A DNA stretch of 64,000 nt from Hippopus hippopus (Eukaryota; Mollusca; Bivalvia; Cardiida; Cardiidae): NCBI GenBank assembly GCA_946811185.2, contig OX328111.1:43636388-43700387 (forward strand), read 5' to 3'. Numbering within the stretch: the stretch's first letter is position 1; the number at the start of each line of letters is the position of its first letter. This document shows positions 62,621 to 64,000 of this stretch, in pieces. Made by a program: the position numbers and the translations under genes. The notes beneath the pieces were generated by a model. It was not told the origin of the DNA, made no database searches, and was given only the letters and a program-made list of their open reading frames with translations.

Positions 62621-64000
62621 TTAAGATTTCATTACAGTTGTCTCGGGTTTAGACGAATGCCAAGTGTCAGTGTCCTTGTTCCAAGGATCTTTGGAAATGG
62701 ACCAAATAGAGGCTTCTGAATCTGAAGCCTCACCTTCCAGATTTTCAGCATCCGCATCCATGTCCTCTAGCTCCGAAAATCTGTTGGAGGTAGGGACAGG
62801 ATCATTTACTTTGACAGTGATTTCACAAGATCCTTGGGTATCTCTGGGTTGTGGTCTAGATTTGGAAGAAGACCTTTTAGGAGATCGGGGTACATTATTA
62901 GATTTGTTATCTTTAGATGAGATCTTAGATTTAGTTGTAGACTGTGAAGATGGAGGTTGGGGTTTCTTTGGAGGATGTTGTGAAGGGGGAGATGGTTTTG
63001 AAGTTTTCCGTGAAGAGATATTTTGCGAAGAGGTAGATGGCTTTGAGGTTTTTTGTAAAGGGATTCTTTGAGAGTTTGTGGGTTTTGAGGGTGCAGAAGA
63101 GATTGTATTTGTTTTAGACGCAGATGGAGAGTCAGGAATTAGCTTGGACAGGGTGGATGGAGGGAGAAGTTCTTTCAGCTCAAAAGCTACATCAGGAAAC
63201 TTTTGAAGGAGAACTTTCGCAAGAATTTTACAAGTGCTGCAGTCATCCTTTTCAGTTGATGAGCCAACAACACCTGCATAGCTAACACTAGAAGAGGTTT
63301 TCTTGCGTTGTTCAAATAGTTTCCTTGCTTCTGGAAAGCTAACATTATTGTTGTATTTAAAGGAAAGGATTTCTTTTTCTTCCCTCCATACAGGACACTC
63401 TCTTGAAAAAGTAGAGTGTGGAGACTTACAATTAATGCAAAGAGGAGGATTTGAACAAATAGTACTGTCATGGTCAGGTCCTTGATGAGCACAATTAGAG
63501 CATGTTTCTTGGTTTGGACATTTACTGATGTGATGGCCGTACCGCTGGCATTTAAAACATCGCAAGGGGTTTGGCACATACACATCTACTTTTACAATTT
63601 GGAAGCCTATTTTGATAGATGTTGGAAGAACAGGTGAAGAAAATGTTAAAATGTATGTGTTTGTAAGTCTCTGTTCTCCATCTCTGCGTACGGAAATCCT
63701 CTGAACAACAGATACACCTTGCTGTTTCAGATTGTCTTTGATTTCTTGTAAGGAGTTGCAGTAGGTAAGTTCTTTACATCTAATTACTCCTTTACAAGAA
63801 TTTAGAGAAGGATGAGGGAAAATTTTAACATCAGTATCAAAGAAATTTGTGTGTTTTAAAAGATTCAGAGCTTGCTGATTTGTCAGATATTCAACTAGAA
63901 GGGTCTGGTCTTTAAGTTTTTTCACAGATTTTGGAGTTCCAAGGATACTAGAGATTTGTTTTTCTATAATGAAAGGAGACAGTTTTGTTACAGGTTTTGA
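62621..64000 (-). CDS. LINE D ORF1, partial (runs off window)
   Basis: The frame is open from 62621 to the window edge; the true start lies beyond 64000 (the reading at the edge is SKPVTKLSPFIIEKQISSIL). Knuckles CFKCQRYGHHISKC, CSNCAHQGPDHDSTIC and CINCKSPHSTFSREC are intact. It is close to copy C ORF1 throughout. Confidence 0.88.
   Translation of the reverse strand, partial: SKPVTKLSPFIIEKQISSILGTPKSVKKLKDQTLLVEYLTNQQALNLLKHTNFFDTDVKIFPHPSLNSCKGVIRCKELTYCNSLQEIKDNLKQQGVSVVQRISVRRDGEQRLTNTYILTFSSPVLPTSIKIGFQIVKVDVYVPNPLRCFKCQRYGHHISKCPNQETCSNCAHQGPDHDSTICSNPPLCINCKSPHSTFSRECPVWREEKEILSFKYNNNVSFPEARKLFEQRKKTSSSVSYAGVVGSSTEKDDCSTCKILAKVLLQKFPDVAFELKELLPPSTLSKLIPDSPSASKTNTISSAPSKPTNSQRIPLQKTSKPSTSSQNISSRKTSKPSPPSQHPPKKPQPPSSQSTTKSKISSKDNKSNNVPRSPKRSSSKSRPQPRDTQGSCEITVKVNDPVPTSNRFSELEDMDADAENLEGEASDSEASIWSISKDPWNKDTDTWHSSKPETTVMKS

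Larger units (their letters stand above)
61587..64000 (-). mobile_element. LINE D, interrupted by a short LINE and cut by window edge
   Basis: Endonuclease part at 61587-61821, then a nested insertion, then the ORF2 start (62325-62605) and ORF1 (62621 to the edge). The segments join perfectly across the insertion with a target-site duplication of about 15-17 bp. Its 3' part is missing at 61587, where LINE C starts. ORF1 is of the C type. Confidence 0.85.

Overview
The window looks like nuclear DNA of a marine bivalve mollusc, probably a heterodont clam or a relative. The evidence is GT-AG introns with small phase-matched exons, several tRNA-derived SINE families, AT-rich spacers, and the dispersed elements common in bivalve genomes: blocks of about 165 bp repeats around 'ggggtcacaagttttacat', 'agctcacctgagcacaatgtgctcaaggtgagc'-type ends, and LINEs with (GAAT)n tails. 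The taxon is an inference. I see no rRNA, functional tRNA or prokaryote-style operon.

Region 1 (1-10.4 kb, + strand) is a multi-exon gene of the metazoan tyrosine-recombinase-like type. It has three tandem copies of a 138-nt acidic exon, a zinc-finger and core-binding exon, catalytic exons carrying the Arg, RK and LGH...Y boxes, and a C-terminal Myb/SANT-like exon. All splice phases fit, but the gene carries stops, frameshifts and a short insertion and is best read as a pseudogene.

Region 2 (10.4-26.5 kb) holds no convincing host gene. It is a mosaic of tandem repeats, Pearl/Helentron-like repeat blocks, SINEs, TTAA-flanked palindromic MITEs and a decayed Kolobok-like element with a THAP domain and TTAA flanks.

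Region 3 (26.5-46.1 kb) has a DDE integrase-like ORF beside an array of about 15 copies of the palindrome TACGTGCGCACGTA. Next come two tandem copies of a second, different tyrosine-recombinase-like gene. The first copy (27.9-36.3 kb) is partial, and one of its exons is split by a LINE flanked by a 10-bp target-site duplication. The second copy (40.6-46.1 kb) splices to one uninterrupted frame of 647 codons and has five tandem 60-nt exons, two C2H2-like fingers, a core-binding domain and a catalytic domain. A short GATC-centred motif (GTGATCGGYTACCT) is scattered through the introns and flanks of this locus and is not seen elsewhere in the window.

Region 4 (46.2-64 kb, - strand) is a pile of closely related two-ORF non-LTR retrotransposons. 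ORF1 is gag-like with CCHC knuckles. ORF2 carries an APE-type endonuclease, a reverse transcriptase, an RNase H and a C-terminal Cys/His motif, which suits the I/Nimb group. One copy (55.3-61.6 kb) has both ORFs open and could be active. The others are 5' truncated, internally deleted, nested or cut by the window edge.

The genes do not form a pathway. The common theme is DNA mobility: two recombinase-like host-style genes, a DDE integrase, a THAP/Kolobok relic and active-looking LINEs that have inserted into and around the recombinase locus.
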